DNA of 64,000 bases from Agaribacterium haliotis (GTDB lineage Bacteria; Pseudomonadota; Gammaproteobacteria; Pseudomonadales; Cellvibrionaceae), in the NCBI RefSeq assembly GCF_002312815.1, contig NZ_NKQJ01000003.1:186001-250000 (forward strand), read 5' to 3'. The notes under the pieces are model-generated. The model saw nothing but the letters and a program-made list of their open reading frames with translations. It was not told the DNA's origin and searched no databases. Position numbers and translations under genes: made by a program. This document shows, in pieces, positions 9,740 to 18,977 of the stretch (the stretch's first letter is position 1; every line of letters starts with the position of its first letter).

Positions 9740-11725
9740 ATGTCCCGTATCCCCCAGAACTTCCTCGACGACCTACTGACCCGTATCGACATCGTCGACG
9801 TGGTGGATCAGCGTGTAAAGCTCAAGCGCAGCGGCAAAAACTACAGCGCCTGCTGCCCCTTTCACGACGAAAAAACCCCTTCGTTTACCGTAAGCCCCGA
9901 CAAGCAGTTTTATTACTGCTTTGGCTGCGGCGCAAACGGTACCGCCATCAGCTTTGTGATGGACTACGACCGCGTCGGTTTTGTCGATGCCGTCGACAGC
10001 CTCGCCAAAATCGCCGGTGTCGAAGTGCCGCGGGAACAGCGCAGCGAAATCCAGGATGCCCGCGAACAGCAGCGCAAGCGCTGCTACAGCTTGCTGGTAG
10101 AAGTGAACGACTACTATCAGCAGCAGCTGCGCCAACACCCCGGTCGCGATCACGCCGTGCGCTATTTGCAACAGCGCGGCCTAAGCGGCCAGATCGCCAA
10201 GCTCTACCAGCTCGGTTATGCGCCCGCCGGCTGGGATAACCTACTGCTGCGCTTTGGCCAAAATGAAAGCGCCTTTCAGTTACTGGACGACTGCGGCCTT
10301 GTTGTCGATAAAAAAGAAGAAAACAAACGCTACGACCGCTTTCGCCAGCGCATTATGTTCCCTATTCGCGACGTGCGCGGACGCTGCATCGGTTTTGGTG
10401 GGCGCGTGCTCGATGACAGCAAACCTAAGTACTTAAATTCGCCTGAAACCGAGGTTTTTCACAAAAGTCGCGAGCTATACGGCCTCTACGAAGCCCGCCA
10501 ATACAGCAAAAACCTCGAGCAGCTGATTGTTGTCGAAGGTTATATGGATGTTATCGCCCTCGCCCAGTACGGCATCTACAACGCCGTCGCCACCCTCGGC
10601 ACAGCCTGCGGCGAAGAGCACCTAAAACTCGCCTTTCGCCACGTCAAAGACCTTGTATTTTGTTTTGATGGCGACAAAGCCGGGCGCAAGGCCGCCGAAC
10701 GCGCACTGCACGCCTCGCTGAGCAGCATGGAAGACGGCCGCCAAATTCGTTTTTTGTTTCTGCCCGAAGGCCAGGACCCAGACAGTCTCGTGCGCCAAAT
10801 CGGCCACGAGCGCTTTGGCCAACAAATCGAACAAGCCCTGCCCCTGGAGCAATTCTTATTTGATTCGGCCGCCGACGGCGTCGACCTGAATAGCCTCGAC
10901 GGTCGCGCGCGTTTTGCCAAAAACGCCGCGCCAATGCTGCACCAGCTGCCCGAGGGTATTTATCGCACCCTGATGTATAACAACCTGGCTAAGCGCACCG
11001 GACTCGCCACTGAACAGCTACTCGAATTCACCGAACTAAAAAGCCCAGAGCCCGAAGCCAGCCGGGAAGAGCATGGCGAAACCAATGCAGAAACCCGCGC
11101 GGATGCGCCCGAACTCAAGCAGGCTCCCGCGACTGTCGACTACAACTACGGCGGCTTCAGCAGCGAGCAAGTACCCGCTCACTTAAACGATACGCCCAGC
11201 GAAGCCTACGGCGCAGCAGCCTCGCAACACCCGGGCAGTAACAATACTGCGACTGCGCGCAGCTTGCTTGAGCTCAGCCTCGCCAAGCGCGCGACCATTG
11301 TCCTGCTCAATCACCCCGAGCTCGCGAGCGAGAGTGACATCAAGCTAAATGACGGCGATGAGCAGCAAGCAGACGGCAACATAGATTACGACTTGAAAGT
11401 GCTCAGGGATCTGCTCGCCTACCTGAGGCGCCGCCCACAAGCCAGCTTTATCAATATCATGGGCTGGTGGGGCGGCTTGCACGGCGCAGAATCCCAGCAG
11501 TTATTAAGCGAACTTGTCAGCCACCCGCTATTTCGCAGCGCCGGTAACCTGAGCAATTACAGCGCGGCAAACGATTTTGCTCCGTGCATCAAACAGATCA
11601 ACCAGAGCCTGCAACACCAAAGCAGTAAGTCCGAATTGGCGCGGCTCAATCAAAAGGGCCTTGCCAAGCTAAGCGCCGAAGAGAAAAGGCGCTACCAGGA
11701 GCTGATCCTGCAAAGTGGCAGATAA
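9740..11725 (+). CDS. dnaG: DNA primase
   Basis: The 661-aa product has the three DnaG parts. The N-terminal zinc finger has ligands C39, H42, C60 and C63. The TOPRIM catalytic core carries VVEGYMDVIAL and CFDGDKAG. The C-terminal helicase-binding domain follows an unconserved, Glu/Ala-rich linker at about residues 435-510. DnaG makes RNA primers at the replication fork with DnaB. It is somewhat longer than the E. coli enzyme (581 aa), mainly through that linker. Gene order with rpsU and rpoD confirms the call. Confidence 0.97.
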   Translation: MSRIPQNFLDDLLTRIDIVDVVDQRVKLKRSGKNYSACCPFHDEKTPSFTVSPDKQFYYCFGCGANGTAISFVMDYDRVGFVDAVDSLAKIAGVEVPREQRSEIQDAREQQRKRCYSLLVEVNDYYQQQLRQHPGRDHAVRYLQQRGLSGQIAKLYQLGYAPAGWDNLLLRFGQNESAFQLLDDCGLVVDKKEENKRYDRFRQRIMFPIRDVRGRCIGFGGRVLDDSKPKYLNSPETEVFHKSRELYGLYEARQYSKNLEQLIVVEGYMDVIALAQYGIYNAVATLGTACGEEHLKLAFRHVKDLVFCFDGDKAGRKAAERALHASLSSMEDGRQIRFLFLPEGQDPDSLVRQIGHERFGQQIEQALPLEQFLFDSAADGVDLNSLDGRARFAKNAAPMLHQLPEGIYRTLMYNNLAKRTGLATEQLLEFTELKSPEPEASREEHGETNAETRADAPELKQAPATVDYNYGGFSSEQVPAHLNDTPSEAYGAAASQHPGSNNTATARSLLELSLAKRATIVLLNHPELASESDIKLNDGDEQQADGNIDYDLKVLRDLLAYLRRRPQASFINIMGWWGGLHGAESQQLLSELVSHPLFRSAGNLSNYSAANDFAPCIKQINQSLQHQSSKSELARLNQKGLAKLSAEEKRRYQELILQSGR

Positions 11726-11814
11726 GTGTCACATTAGTGCAACTAAGCCCTTGATATTGAGCAAAAAACCCCCATCTTGCTTAGCCTTGACTGGCCGCTC
11801 GACGGCTTGTTGTT

Positions 11815-11820
11815 TATAAT
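11815..11820 (+). promoter_or_regulatory. Predicted -10 element upstream of rpoD
   Basis: A consensus TATAAT lies 39 bp before the rpoD ATG. No good -35 hexamer is found 16-18 bp upstream; TTGACT at 11787-11792 is 22 bp away, too far for normal spacing. An internal promoter before rpoD is known in E. coli, so the position is sensible, but it is only partly supported here. Confidence 0.4.
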
Positions 11821-11858
11821 TGCGCGCTTTTCGCCAATCTCCACCAACGGGAATCTGA

Positions 11859-13688
11859 ATGAGCGATCAACCCCAACAGTCTCGTATCAAAGAACTGATT
11901 AACCGTGGCCGCGAACAAGGCTACCTTACCTATGACGAAGTAAATGATCACTTACCGGATGAGTTTAGCGATCCGGATCAGGTTGAAGACATCATTCAAA
12001 TGATCAACGACATGGGTATCCGCGTCTACGAAGTAGCGCCGGACGCCGATGAACTGTTGATGACCGACGGCGACAACAGCACCGATGAAATCGCCGCTGC
12101 CGAAGCCGCCGCCGCGCTTGCTGCCGTAGAAACAGAAGCCGGCCGCACCACCGACCCTGTGCGTATGTATATGCGCGAAATGGGTACAGTTGAACTGCTG
12201 ACCCGCGAAGGTGAAATCGCCATCGCCAAACGCATTGAAGAAGGCCTGCGCGAGCTGACTCACGCCCTTGCATTCTGGCCCGACGCAGTGCGCACTGTGG
12301 TCAGTGAATTTGACCTGATCGCCGAAGGCGAGCGCCGTATGCCAGATGTTATCAGCGGCTGGCTCGACCCCGCTGAAGAAGTGCAAGCGGCAACGCCGAT
12401 CAATCAAGACAACAGCAAAAACGACGACGCTGACAACGACGATGATAACAGCGACGACGAAGATGAAAACGCAGGCGGCATAGATCCAGAGTACGCCAAA
12501 GAGCGTTTTGACGAGCTGCGCGCCGCCCTCGAAAATGCAGAAAAAGTAATCGAGAGCAAAGGTCGCGACACCAAAGAAGCCGGTGACGCCCTCGAAGCGC
12601 TCGGTGAAGTGTTTAAGTTTTTCAAACTTCCGCCGCGCCAGTTTGATCCGCTCTACGACCATGTTCGCGGTATGCTCGACCGTATTCGCGCCGAAGAAAA
12701 AGCCATTATGCGCCTGTGTGTTCAGCGCACCGGCATGCCGCGCAAAACCTTTATGAAGGAGTTCCCGGGTAACGAAACAGACCTCGAATGGATCCCTGAC
12801 ATCATTAAGAAAAAGCGCGATTACAGCGATGCCCTGCGCGGTTACCAAGGTGATATTTTGCGCAGCCAGCGCAAGCTCGCCCAGGTTGAAGAAGAGTGTG
12901 GCCTGCCGCTGGCCACCATTAAAGAGATCAACCGCCGCATGAGCATCGGCGAAGCCCGCGCCCGCCGCGCGAAAAAAGAAATGGTTGAAGCTAACTTGCG
13001 CCTGGTTATCTCCATCGCCAAGAAATACACCAACCGCGGCCTGCAGTTTCTCGACCTGATTCAAGAGGGCAATATCGGCCTGATGAAGGCCGTCGACAAG
13101 TTTGAATACCGCCGCGGCTACAAGTTCTCAACCTATGCCACTTGGTGGATTCGCCAGGCGATTACTCGCTCAATTGCCGACCAGGCGCGCACCATCCGTA
13201 TTCCGGTGCACATGATAGAGACAATTAACAAGCTCAACCGTATCAGCCGCCAAATGCTGCAGGAAATGGGCCGCGAAGCGACACCCGAAGAGCTGGCTGA
13301 GCGCATGGACATGCCCGAAGACAAGGTGCGCAAGGTACTTAAGATCGCCAAAGAGCCGATCTCCATGGAAACGCCAATCGGCGACGATGAAGACAGCCAC
13401 CTGGGCGACTTTATTGAAGACACCACCATTACCAGCCCGGTTGAAAGCGCCACCTCTTCCGGCCTGCAAGAAGCGACCAAATCGGTACTCGGCGGCCTGA
13501 CCGCACGCGAAGCCAAAGTGCTGCGCATGCGTTTTGGCATCGATATGAACACCGATCACACGCTTGAAGAAGTGGGCAAGCAGTTCGACGTAACTCGCGA
13601 GCGCATCCGTCAGATCGAAGCTAAGGCCCTGCGCAAACTGCGCCACCCCTCTCGCTCCGACCACCTGCGCGGTTTCCTCGACGAATAA
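11859..13688 (+). CDS. rpoD: RNA polymerase sigma factor RpoD (sigma-70)
   Basis: The 609-aa product has region 1.1 at the N-terminus ([20 protein letters not shown]), region 1.2, an acidic non-conserved region with a run of Asp/Glu/Asn at about residues 186-202, and the conserved regions 2-4. Region 2.3-2.4 reads [20 protein letters not shown], and region 4.2 ends in the helix-turn-helix [20 protein letters not shown]. It is the housekeeping sigma factor. CGGGAA about 8 bp before the ATG is a fair ribosome-binding site. The tRNA-Ile2 gene follows. Confidence 0.98.
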   Translation: MSDQPQQSRIKELINRGREQGYLTYDEVNDHLPDEFSDPDQVEDIIQMINDMGIRVYEVAPDADELLMTDGDNSTDEIAAAEAAAALAAVETEAGRTTDPVRMYMREMGTVELLTREGEIAIAKRIEEGLRELTHALAFWPDAVRTVVSEFDLIAEGERRMPDVISGWLDPAEEVQAATPINQDNSKNDDADNDDDNSDDEDENAGGIDPEYAKERFDELRAALENAEKVIESKGRDTKEAGDALEALGEVFKFFKLPPRQFDPLYDHVRGMLDRIRAEEKAIMRLCVQRTGMPRKTFMKEFPGNETDLEWIPDIIKKKRDYSDALRGYQGDILRSQRKLAQVEEECGLPLATIKEINRRMSIGEARARRAKKEMVEANLRLVISIAKKYTNRGLQFLDLIQEGNIGLMKAVDKFEYRRGYKFSTYATWWIRQAITRSIADQARTIRIPVHMIETINKLNRISRQMLQEMGREATPEELAERMDMPEDKVRKVLKIAKEPISMETPIGDDEDSHLGDFIEDTTITSPVESATSSGLQEATKSVLGGLTAREAKVLRMRFGIDMNTDHTLEEVGKQFDVTRERIRQIEAKALRKLRHPSRSDHLRGFLDE

Positions 13689-13707
13689 GCATCTGGTGTT
13701 TATAAGC

Positions 13708-13729
13708 GCGGCGCACTATAATGCGCCGC
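13708..13729 (+). promoter_or_regulatory. Hairpin after rpoD overlapping the tRNA -10 element
   Basis: GCGGCGCA (13708-13715) and TGCGCCGC (13722-13729) are perfect 8-bp arms around CTATAA. The sequence TATAAT (13717-13722) lies across the loop and is a consensus -10 for the tRNA that begins at 13739, followed by a GC-rich discriminator typical of stable-RNA promoters. The same DNA can therefore form an rpoD 3' hairpin in RNA and act as a promoter in DNA. The -35 region is weak. Confidence 0.5.
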
Positions 13730-13738
13730 TGCATTTTA

Positions 13739-13815
13739 GGGCCTTTAGCTCAGCTGGTTAGAGCACTCGACTCATAATCGATAGGTCCACGGTTCAAGTC
13801 CGTGAAGGCCCACCA
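13739..13815 (+). tRNA. ileX: tRNA-Ile2 (CAU anticodon, lysidine-modified type)
   Basis: The 77-nt gene folds as a cloverleaf with acceptor stem GGGCCTT/AAGGCCC, D stem GCTC/GAGC, anticodon loop CTCATAA, T stem CACGG/CCGTG, and an encoded CCA. The anticodon is CAU, shared by initiator Met, elongator Met and Ile2. The CGACTCATAATCG arm is like E. coli ileX, and ileX also lies downstream of rpoD in E. coli, so Ile2 read through lysidine-34 is favoured over Met. The outer pair of the anticodon stem (27-43) is a C-U mismatch; E. coli ileX has a weak pair there too. Confidence 0.85.
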
Positions 13816-13822
13816 TACTAAT

Positions 13823-13858
13823 AAAAAACCCGATCCGCGAAAGCGGATCGGGTTTTTT
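13823..13858. terminator. Strong bidirectional intrinsic terminator after tRNA-Ile2
   Basis: A 16-bp perfect stem including A6/T6 ends (AAAAAACCCGATCCGC / GCGGATCGGGTTTTTT) closes a GAAA tetraloop. It should end transcription of the rpoD-tRNA unit, and it also works on the opposite strand. Confidence 0.9.
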
Positions 13859-13899
13859 ATTAGCTATAGCCTCACAAACTTGTTCTTAGTTCCGGTTCA

Positions 13900-13919
13900 C
13901 AAATTGCGTCGGCAATTTG
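13900..13919. repeat. Small perfect hairpin
   Basis: CAAATTGC and GCAATTTG form an 8-bp stem with loop GTCG between the tRNA terminator and the sulfatase gene end. No T-run follows, so it is not an obvious terminator; its role is unknown. Confidence 0.4.
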
Positions 13920-14002
13920 AAACTAGGCGCAGCGCGCCGATAACCAAAACACTCTCCGAAGCACACTAAGCCCGAAGAATAACAAACCACCTTAGCGCCC
14001 TG

Positions 14003-15724
14003 TTAATAAGGGTCTTTGGGTTTTATTTTAATAATCTCAGCGTAGTCGACCACAGCACTTTCAATACGCTTTTTATCAGCCATCGCGATAAGCTGTTTAA
14101 GCAGCTTGGGCTTTTTATCTGCCAGGTTGTTAACCTCACCGGGGTCAACACTTAAATCGTAGAGCTCGTAAGCGATGCCCTCTTTGGCGCTGGTTTGCAA
14201 ATACCAGCCGGGCTCAATTAACAGCTTCCAGCGACCTTCATAAATTAAGCTCTGCTGACCTTTGTCATTGAGATACAGAACTTCCGGCGGCGCCATTTCT
14301 TCGCCTTTTAGTGAAGCTAAAACACTGCGGCCGTCCATAGGCCGGGGTTTGGCGCCGCGAAACGTCTCTGGAAATTGTGTCTTACTTATTTCCATAAACG
14401 TCGGCATTAAATCGCCAACCCAGATTAAGTCATCACTAATACTGCCGGGTTTGATAACTCCGGGCCAGCTGATGATTCCGTGTGTTCGCGCGCCGCCCTC
14501 CCAGAGCAGAGCCTTTACGCCCGTATAGGGCTGGTTCATCAAATCACCGATATGGGCCGCACCGCCGTTATCGGAAACATAGACAATCAAAGTATTGTCG
14601 TATTCGCCACTTTGCTTAAGCTGCTGAACAAGCCTGCCGACATTGGCATCGAGCTTCTCCATCATTGCGGCATGCAACGCGGCTTTAAGCTGGTAGTTTT
14701 CTATGTTTTCTTTACTCTGCCCACCTTTTTGCTCAGTCCATATCCAGCTGTTATCGCGCACAGGCGCATCTTTGGGAAATAAACCTTGTTCAACCAGGCC
14801 GCGGTGGCGATTGTCGGCAACCGCCTGTAGATCCTCGTATCGTTTTAGATATTTCTGCACAAGCTCTTCAGGAGCCTGCAACGGCAGGTGCGGGGCCCGA
14901 AACGCAACATACATAAAAAACGGCTGCTCCTTTTTTGCCGCATCATCAAGCATAAGCAGCGCTTTATCTGTCATGCCATCTGTTGCATAAAAAGCCTTGG
15001 CGGTTTTACCGTGGTTTGCGGTGTACTGTTGTTTGGCCCAGGGATTGTCGGCAAACTGGTGTATTGTGTATTCGCTTTCAAACTTCAGCTTTGCTTTTTT
15101 ATTACCTTCGTAATATTCGTGCTCATCGCCCTCTACAAAAAATAAATTGCCCTGCGCTCCAATCCAGGTAAAGCTCTGTTGAAAACCCCGTTGAGGTGGC
15201 AGCGCCAGATAATCAAGCTGCATTTCTTCTTTGCTTAACTTCATGCCGGGTGGATGACTCGCTATCCACGCAGGGCTCATTGTTTCGACATTGTCTTTGA
15301 TATAACTGCCACCGAGATGCCACTTACCAACCATCATGGTCTGGTAACCATTTGCCCCTAGCAGCTCAGAGATCAGAGGCTGCTGATAAGGCAAGCGCCC
15401 CCGGTGCGCGGGGAATGGCAATTCGCGCACCCAATCACCAACAACACCACCGCCAAAACCAACATAAGAAGCTTCGACCCCAGTTAACAATGAAGCCCGC
15501 GTCGGGCTACAGCGCGCATTGCTGTAAAACGAACTTAAGCGCATACCATCGGCGGCCAACTGATCTAAATTCGGTGTTTTTATTTCACCACCAAAACTAC
15601 CTAAATCGCTATAGCCGGCATCATCCGACATAATCACAACAATATTGGGGCGTTTATCTTCCGCCAAAACAGCGGAAGCGCACATCACTAGAACTGAAAA
15701 TAAAATAGAAATTTTGTTATTCAT
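14003..15724 (-). CDS. Arylsulfatase-type sulfatase (S1 family), exported
   Basis: The 573-aa product has a signal peptide (MNNKISILFSVLVMCASAVLA) and starts its mature part with DKRPNIVVIMSDDAGYSDLG, the metal-binding Asp-Asp motif of sulfatases. The formylglycine signature C-x-P-x-R is CSPTR with C72 as the residue to be oxidised, followed by ASLLTG. VGKWHLGG is also present. It should hydrolyse a sulfate ester in the periplasm or outside; the substrate is not readable. It is longer than its two neighbours and separated from them by 212 bp with tandem repeats, so it may be transcribed on its own. No maturase gene is in the window. Confidence 0.92.
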   Translation of the reverse strand: MNNKISILFSVLVMCASAVLAEDKRPNIVVIMSDDAGYSDLGSFGGEIKTPNLDQLAADGMRLSSFYSNARCSPTRASLLTGVEASYVGFGGGVVGDWVRELPFPAHRGRLPYQQPLISELLGANGYQTMMVGKWHLGGSYIKDNVETMSPAWIASHPPGMKLSKEEMQLDYLALPPQRGFQQSFTWIGAQGNLFFVEGDEHEYYEGNKKAKLKFESEYTIHQFADNPWAKQQYTANHGKTAKAFYATDGMTDKALLMLDDAAKKEQPFFMYVAFRAPHLPLQAPEELVQKYLKRYEDLQAVADNRHRGLVEQGLFPKDAPVRDNSWIWTEQKGGQSKENIENYQLKAALHAAMMEKLDANVGRLVQQLKQSGEYDNTLIVYVSDNGGAAHIGDLMNQPYTGVKALLWEGGARTHGIISWPGVIKPGSISDDLIWVGDLMPTFMEISKTQFPETFRGAKPRPMDGRSVLASLKGEEMAPPEVLYLNDKGQQSLIYEGRWKLLIEPGWYLQTSAKEGIAYELYDLSVDPGEVNNLADKKPKLLKQLIAMADKKRIESAVVDYAEIIKIKPKDPY

Positions 15725-15756
15725 TTTTTCTCGAATTTAAAAACTATAGAAATTGG

Positions 15757-15860
15757 AATTTAACTTGCGGTTTTAACCAGAAGCTTGAACCGCGAGCTTT
15801 AACTTGAGGCTTTGATCAGCGGTTTTGACCCGAGGCCTTTGACCTGAGCCCTTAGGCCTG
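15757..15860. repeat. Degenerate 13-bp tandem repeat array, about eight units
   Basis: Eight contiguous 13-mers can be read from 15757. Examples are GTTTTAACCAGAA (15770), GCTTGAACCGCGA (15783), GCTTTAACTTGAG (15796), GCTTTGATCAGCG (15809), GTTTTGACCCGAG (15822) and GCCTTTGACCTGA (15835). The approximate consensus is GCTTTGACCCGAG. Similar words continue less regularly to about 15883. The array fills most of the gap between two sulfatase genes. Confidence 0.65.
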
Positions 15861-15936
15861 GAGACTTAGGCCCGAGGACCTAGACAGCCCAAAGAGACTC
15901 TGCCACCAACAAGGCCATAAACACTCAGCCCCTCTC

Positions 15937-17424
15937 TTATTCAATCACCATCGGCGCCTTAGCCTGCGAGGCCTTTAGACTCTCACTGTAAAGTTCATCA
16001 AAAAATTCCTTGCGTCGCTCTAGATAAGCCATATTTTGCAGCTGAATGTTGCGTATATTGCCTTTATTCCATTCGTTCCACATGGCCGCAAGTTTGGCTT
16101 GCTGTTCGGGATATTTACCAAGCAGGTTGTTTTTTTCATACGGGTCATTTGTTAAATCGTAATAGGCGCGACCGACATCGGGTAAGGGTTGGCTGATATA
16201 TTTGGCATCCATAGTGCGAACAGCCCATAAATTTTCTGCCTCTTCCATGCGCCAAAACAAGGCCTTGTGCGGTGAACCTGTTTTTTTACCTGTCATATAC
16301 GGCGTCAAGTCTACGCCATCTAGCTTAGCGGTTTTGTCGCCGCTTACATCAGCACCAGCTAGAGCCAACGAGGTCGCGGCGATATCGAGCGACGATACTA
16401 AACCGTCAAAGCGCGTGCCCTTCTTAATTTTCTTAGGCCAGTGCGCAATAAAAGGCACATGCACACCACCTTCGGTCATCGCAACTTTGCCGAAACGATA
16501 GGGGCTGTTATCCGCCCACGTATAATTTGGCCACCATGAATACGGATATACACCGCCGTTGTCGCTTAAGAAAAAGATCAAGGTATTATCCAGTTCCTTA
16601 TTCTTCTTAAGCGCGCTGACAAGCATCTGTATGCCGTCGTCCATCGCCTCAACCATCGCGGCGTAAATACGGCGATTTTCATCTTTGATATGCTTGTATT
16701 TATCAATATAGGACTGAGGCGCCTGCAACGGCGCGTGCGGAGCGTTGTAACTCATATAGATAAAAAATGGGCTGTCTTCTTTGCTTCGCCTGTCAATGTA
16801 TTTGGCGGCATCGCGACTCAGCGCCGTCGTTAAATATTCGTCAAACTCAGCAACTTGGCTGTTGCGCATAATCGGCAGTAAATATCCATCCCCCCCCACT
16901 GTGGTCTCATGCGGAAAATAATTATGGCCGCCATCGAGAAAACCATAAAAATAATCAAAACCGCGCTGATTTGGCTGAAAATGCGGCGCCCCACCTAAGT
17001 GCCACTTGCCAAATACCGACGTGTGATAACCGAGCTCTTGCAAACGCCTGGCAAAGGTTTTCTCGGTAAGTGGCAGGCCCATATGGGGGTCATACGGCGT
17101 GTAAGAAATATTATTCTCCATACCAAAGCGCTGCTGATAACGACCGGTTAATAAACCCGCCCGCGAAGGCCCACAATAGGGGTGGGTAACAAAACCGTTC
17201 TCAAAAACCACACCCTCTTCGGCCAACTGATCCAAACTCGGCGTTTGGATCTCAGTTTCTCCGGTAAAACCCACATCGTTGTAACCGAGATCATCGGCCA
17301 GAATAACAACAATATTGGGCCGTTTGTCTTCAGCTTGCACACATAAACTTGCTAAACATACACTCGCAACAACAGCGATCTTCAGTAGCGGCAAATACAA
17401 TAACCGAGCGTTTTTAACAAACAC
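15937..17424 (-). CDS. Sulfatase (S1 family), exported
   Basis: The 495-aa product has a signal peptide ending near VCLASLCVQA, then DKRPNIVVILADDLGYNDVG with the metal-binding aspartates. The formylglycine signature is CGPSR with C84, followed by AGLLTGRYQQRFG. FGKWHLGG and a LSDNGG segment support the fold. It lies 12 bp downstream of the next sulfatase (17437-18867) on the same strand, so the two are almost certainly one operon. The related pair may act on successive sulfate positions of one glycan, which is inference. No glycoside hydrolase or lyase is nearby to name the substrate. Confidence 0.92.
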   Translation of the reverse strand: MFVKNARLLYLPLLKIAVVASVCLASLCVQAEDKRPNIVVILADDLGYNDVGFTGETEIQTPSLDQLAEEGVVFENGFVTHPYCGPSRAGLLTGRYQQRFGMENNISYTPYDPHMGLPLTEKTFARRLQELGYHTSVFGKWHLGGAPHFQPNQRGFDYFYGFLDGGHNYFPHETTVGGDGYLLPIMRNSQVAEFDEYLTTALSRDAAKYIDRRSKEDSPFFIYMSYNAPHAPLQAPQSYIDKYKHIKDENRRIYAAMVEAMDDGIQMLVSALKKNKELDNTLIFFLSDNGGVYPYSWWPNYTWADNSPYRFGKVAMTEGGVHVPFIAHWPKKIKKGTRFDGLVSSLDIAATSLALAGADVSGDKTAKLDGVDLTPYMTGKKTGSPHKALFWRMEEAENLWAVRTMDAKYISQPLPDVGRAYYDLTNDPYEKNNLLGKYPEQQAKLAAMWNEWNKGNIRNIQLQNMAYLERRKEFFDELYSESLKASQAKAPMVIE

Positions 17425-17436
17425 CTAACCATCCTC

Positions 17437-18867
17437 TTAATTTTTTAATGCAGCCTTAGGCCAATAATCATCCATACGTTTAATCGCTGCGCCTTCATAC
17501 TGGCGTTTAAGCTGCCAGGCTGGGCGCTCTAGCTTCAACTCCCAAGCAAACAAGATTTTGTATAATCTGGCACTTAGCTCTGGGTGGCTAGCAGCCAGAT
17601 CGTTCGTTTCTCCCGGGTCGTTTTTGATATTAAACAGCATCGCTTGTCGGTCGGGAAAACGCAGCAACTTCCAATCGCCGTGGCGCACTGCTGCACGTAC
17701 TTCTTTTTTCCAAAACAAAAATTCATGTGGCGCCTGTGTGTTTTCACCAGTTACAAAGGGCTTTAAGTCGACACCGTCGAGATCAGCCGGGGCTGACGCT
17801 CCTCCGGCCGCGCGGTAAAAGGTCGGCAGTAAATCGAGTAAACTCACCGCTTGATCAAATGTCGAATTGGCGTGAGTTACACCCGGCCAGCGCATTAGCA
17901 TGGGTACACGTATGCCGCCTTCAAGATGATTGGCTTTGGTACCGCTGAAAGGCGCATTGTCGGAAGCATTGTGATCACTAGGGCCACCGTTGTCGTTTGT
18001 GAACACCACCAAAGTGTTATCCGCCTGGCCCTCTTGCTCAAGCGCACTCAGGATACGGCCGATGTTTTTATCCATATTCCACATCATCGCCGCGTAAATT
18101 TGCCTAGTCCCCTCAAGATCAGGGAAGCGTGCTAAGTCTTCAGGAAGGGCTTCCATTGGCGCATGTGGCGCCGTTAGCGAGACAAAGGCAAACCAAGGCT
18201 GATTTTTATTTTTTTTAATAAAATCAATGCTGGCGTCGGCCAGCGTATCGGTAAAATATTTATCACTTTCGGCATAAACAGAAAAGCCCCGCTCAAGAAA
18301 GTCCTCTTTGCGGTGGTTGGGGTTCTGTTCAGAAAATGGGTAAAAGCTGCGAGCGCCGCCGCGAAAACCGTAAAACTCATCGAAGCCGCGCTTCATCGGG
18401 TGGAAACGATCGGCATTGCCTTGGTGCCACTTGCCAAACAGCGCCGTTCGATAACCTTGCTGCTTGAGGTAATCGGCCATAGTAAGTTGATCTAAGGGCA
18501 GGCCCATGGCATCTCCGTGCGTGCCGGACAGGCTCATATAGCCAGGGACATTGTTCTCTTCGTAACCAAAGCGCTGCTGATACTTGCCCGTTAGCAGACC
18601 CGCGCGCGAAGGCCCACACACAGCGGCACTCACGTAGGCCTGTTTAAAGCGCAGCCCCTGAGAAGCGAGCTGGTCGAGTTGGGGAGTGAGAATATCCTTG
18701 CTGCCGTGAAAACCAAAGTCAGCGTAACCTGCGTCGTCACTAAGTATAAAAAGAATATTGGGTTGTTGCGCAAAGGCACTGCTTGCAAATAAGCAGCAAC
18801 ATAGGAGGATGCGAGCGAAAAGGCCGCTTATACCAACCGGCTTGTGCGCATGGCGCGAAGATGTCAT
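17437..18867 (-). CDS. Sulfatase (S1 family), exported
   Basis: The 476-aa product has a signal peptide ending near LFASSAFA, then QQPNILFILSDDAGYADFG. The formylglycine signature is CGPSR with C84, followed by AGLLTGKYQQRFG; FGKWHQGN and FTNDNGG are also seen. It is the first gene of a two-sulfatase operon (12 bp gap to the next). The 226 bp between its start and the histidine-kinase gene end hold a second set of 13-bp tandem repeats. As with its neighbours, activity needs conversion of C84 to formylglycine by an enzyme encoded elsewhere. Confidence 0.92.
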   Translation of the reverse strand: MTSSRHAHKPVGISGLFARILLCCCLFASSAFAQQPNILFILSDDAGYADFGFHGSKDILTPQLDQLASQGLRFKQAYVSAAVCGPSRAGLLTGKYQQRFGYEENNVPGYMSLSGTHGDAMGLPLDQLTMADYLKQQGYRTALFGKWHQGNADRFHPMKRGFDEFYGFRGGARSFYPFSEQNPNHRKEDFLERGFSVYAESDKYFTDTLADASIDFIKKNKNQPWFAFVSLTAPHAPMEALPEDLARFPDLEGTRQIYAAMMWNMDKNIGRILSALEQEGQADNTLVVFTNDNGGPSDHNASDNAPFSGTKANHLEGGIRVPMLMRWPGVTHANSTFDQAVSLLDLLPTFYRAAGGASAPADLDGVDLKPFVTGENTQAPHEFLFWKKEVRAAVRHGDWKLLRFPDRQAMLFNIKNDPGETNDLAASHPELSARLYKILFAWELKLERPAWQLKRQYEGAAIKRMDDYWPKAALKN

Positions 18868-18977
18868 TAAACGGCTCTCTTGTTATCGTGATATGCGAGT
18901 TGTCATGAAACTATTCCGAAGGCAGTTTTCGAAGGCACCGAACTAGGTGCTCAAGCTAACATACTTTCAACACGCAT

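Noticed and set aside
11952-13064. A 370-codon open frame on the minus strand inside rpoD
   Set aside because: It is wholly antisense to a clear housekeeping gene, has no ribosome-binding site, and its amino-acid make-up (many Phe, His, Val) is what the complement of this gene's codons would give.
13791-13815. tRNA-Ile2 3' end as an integration (att) site for an island
   Set aside because: No direct repeat of the tRNA 3' end was found in the downstream region and no integrase is present. The short AGGCCCAC matches at about 17168 and 18610 are the conserved C-G-P-S-R codons of sulfatases.
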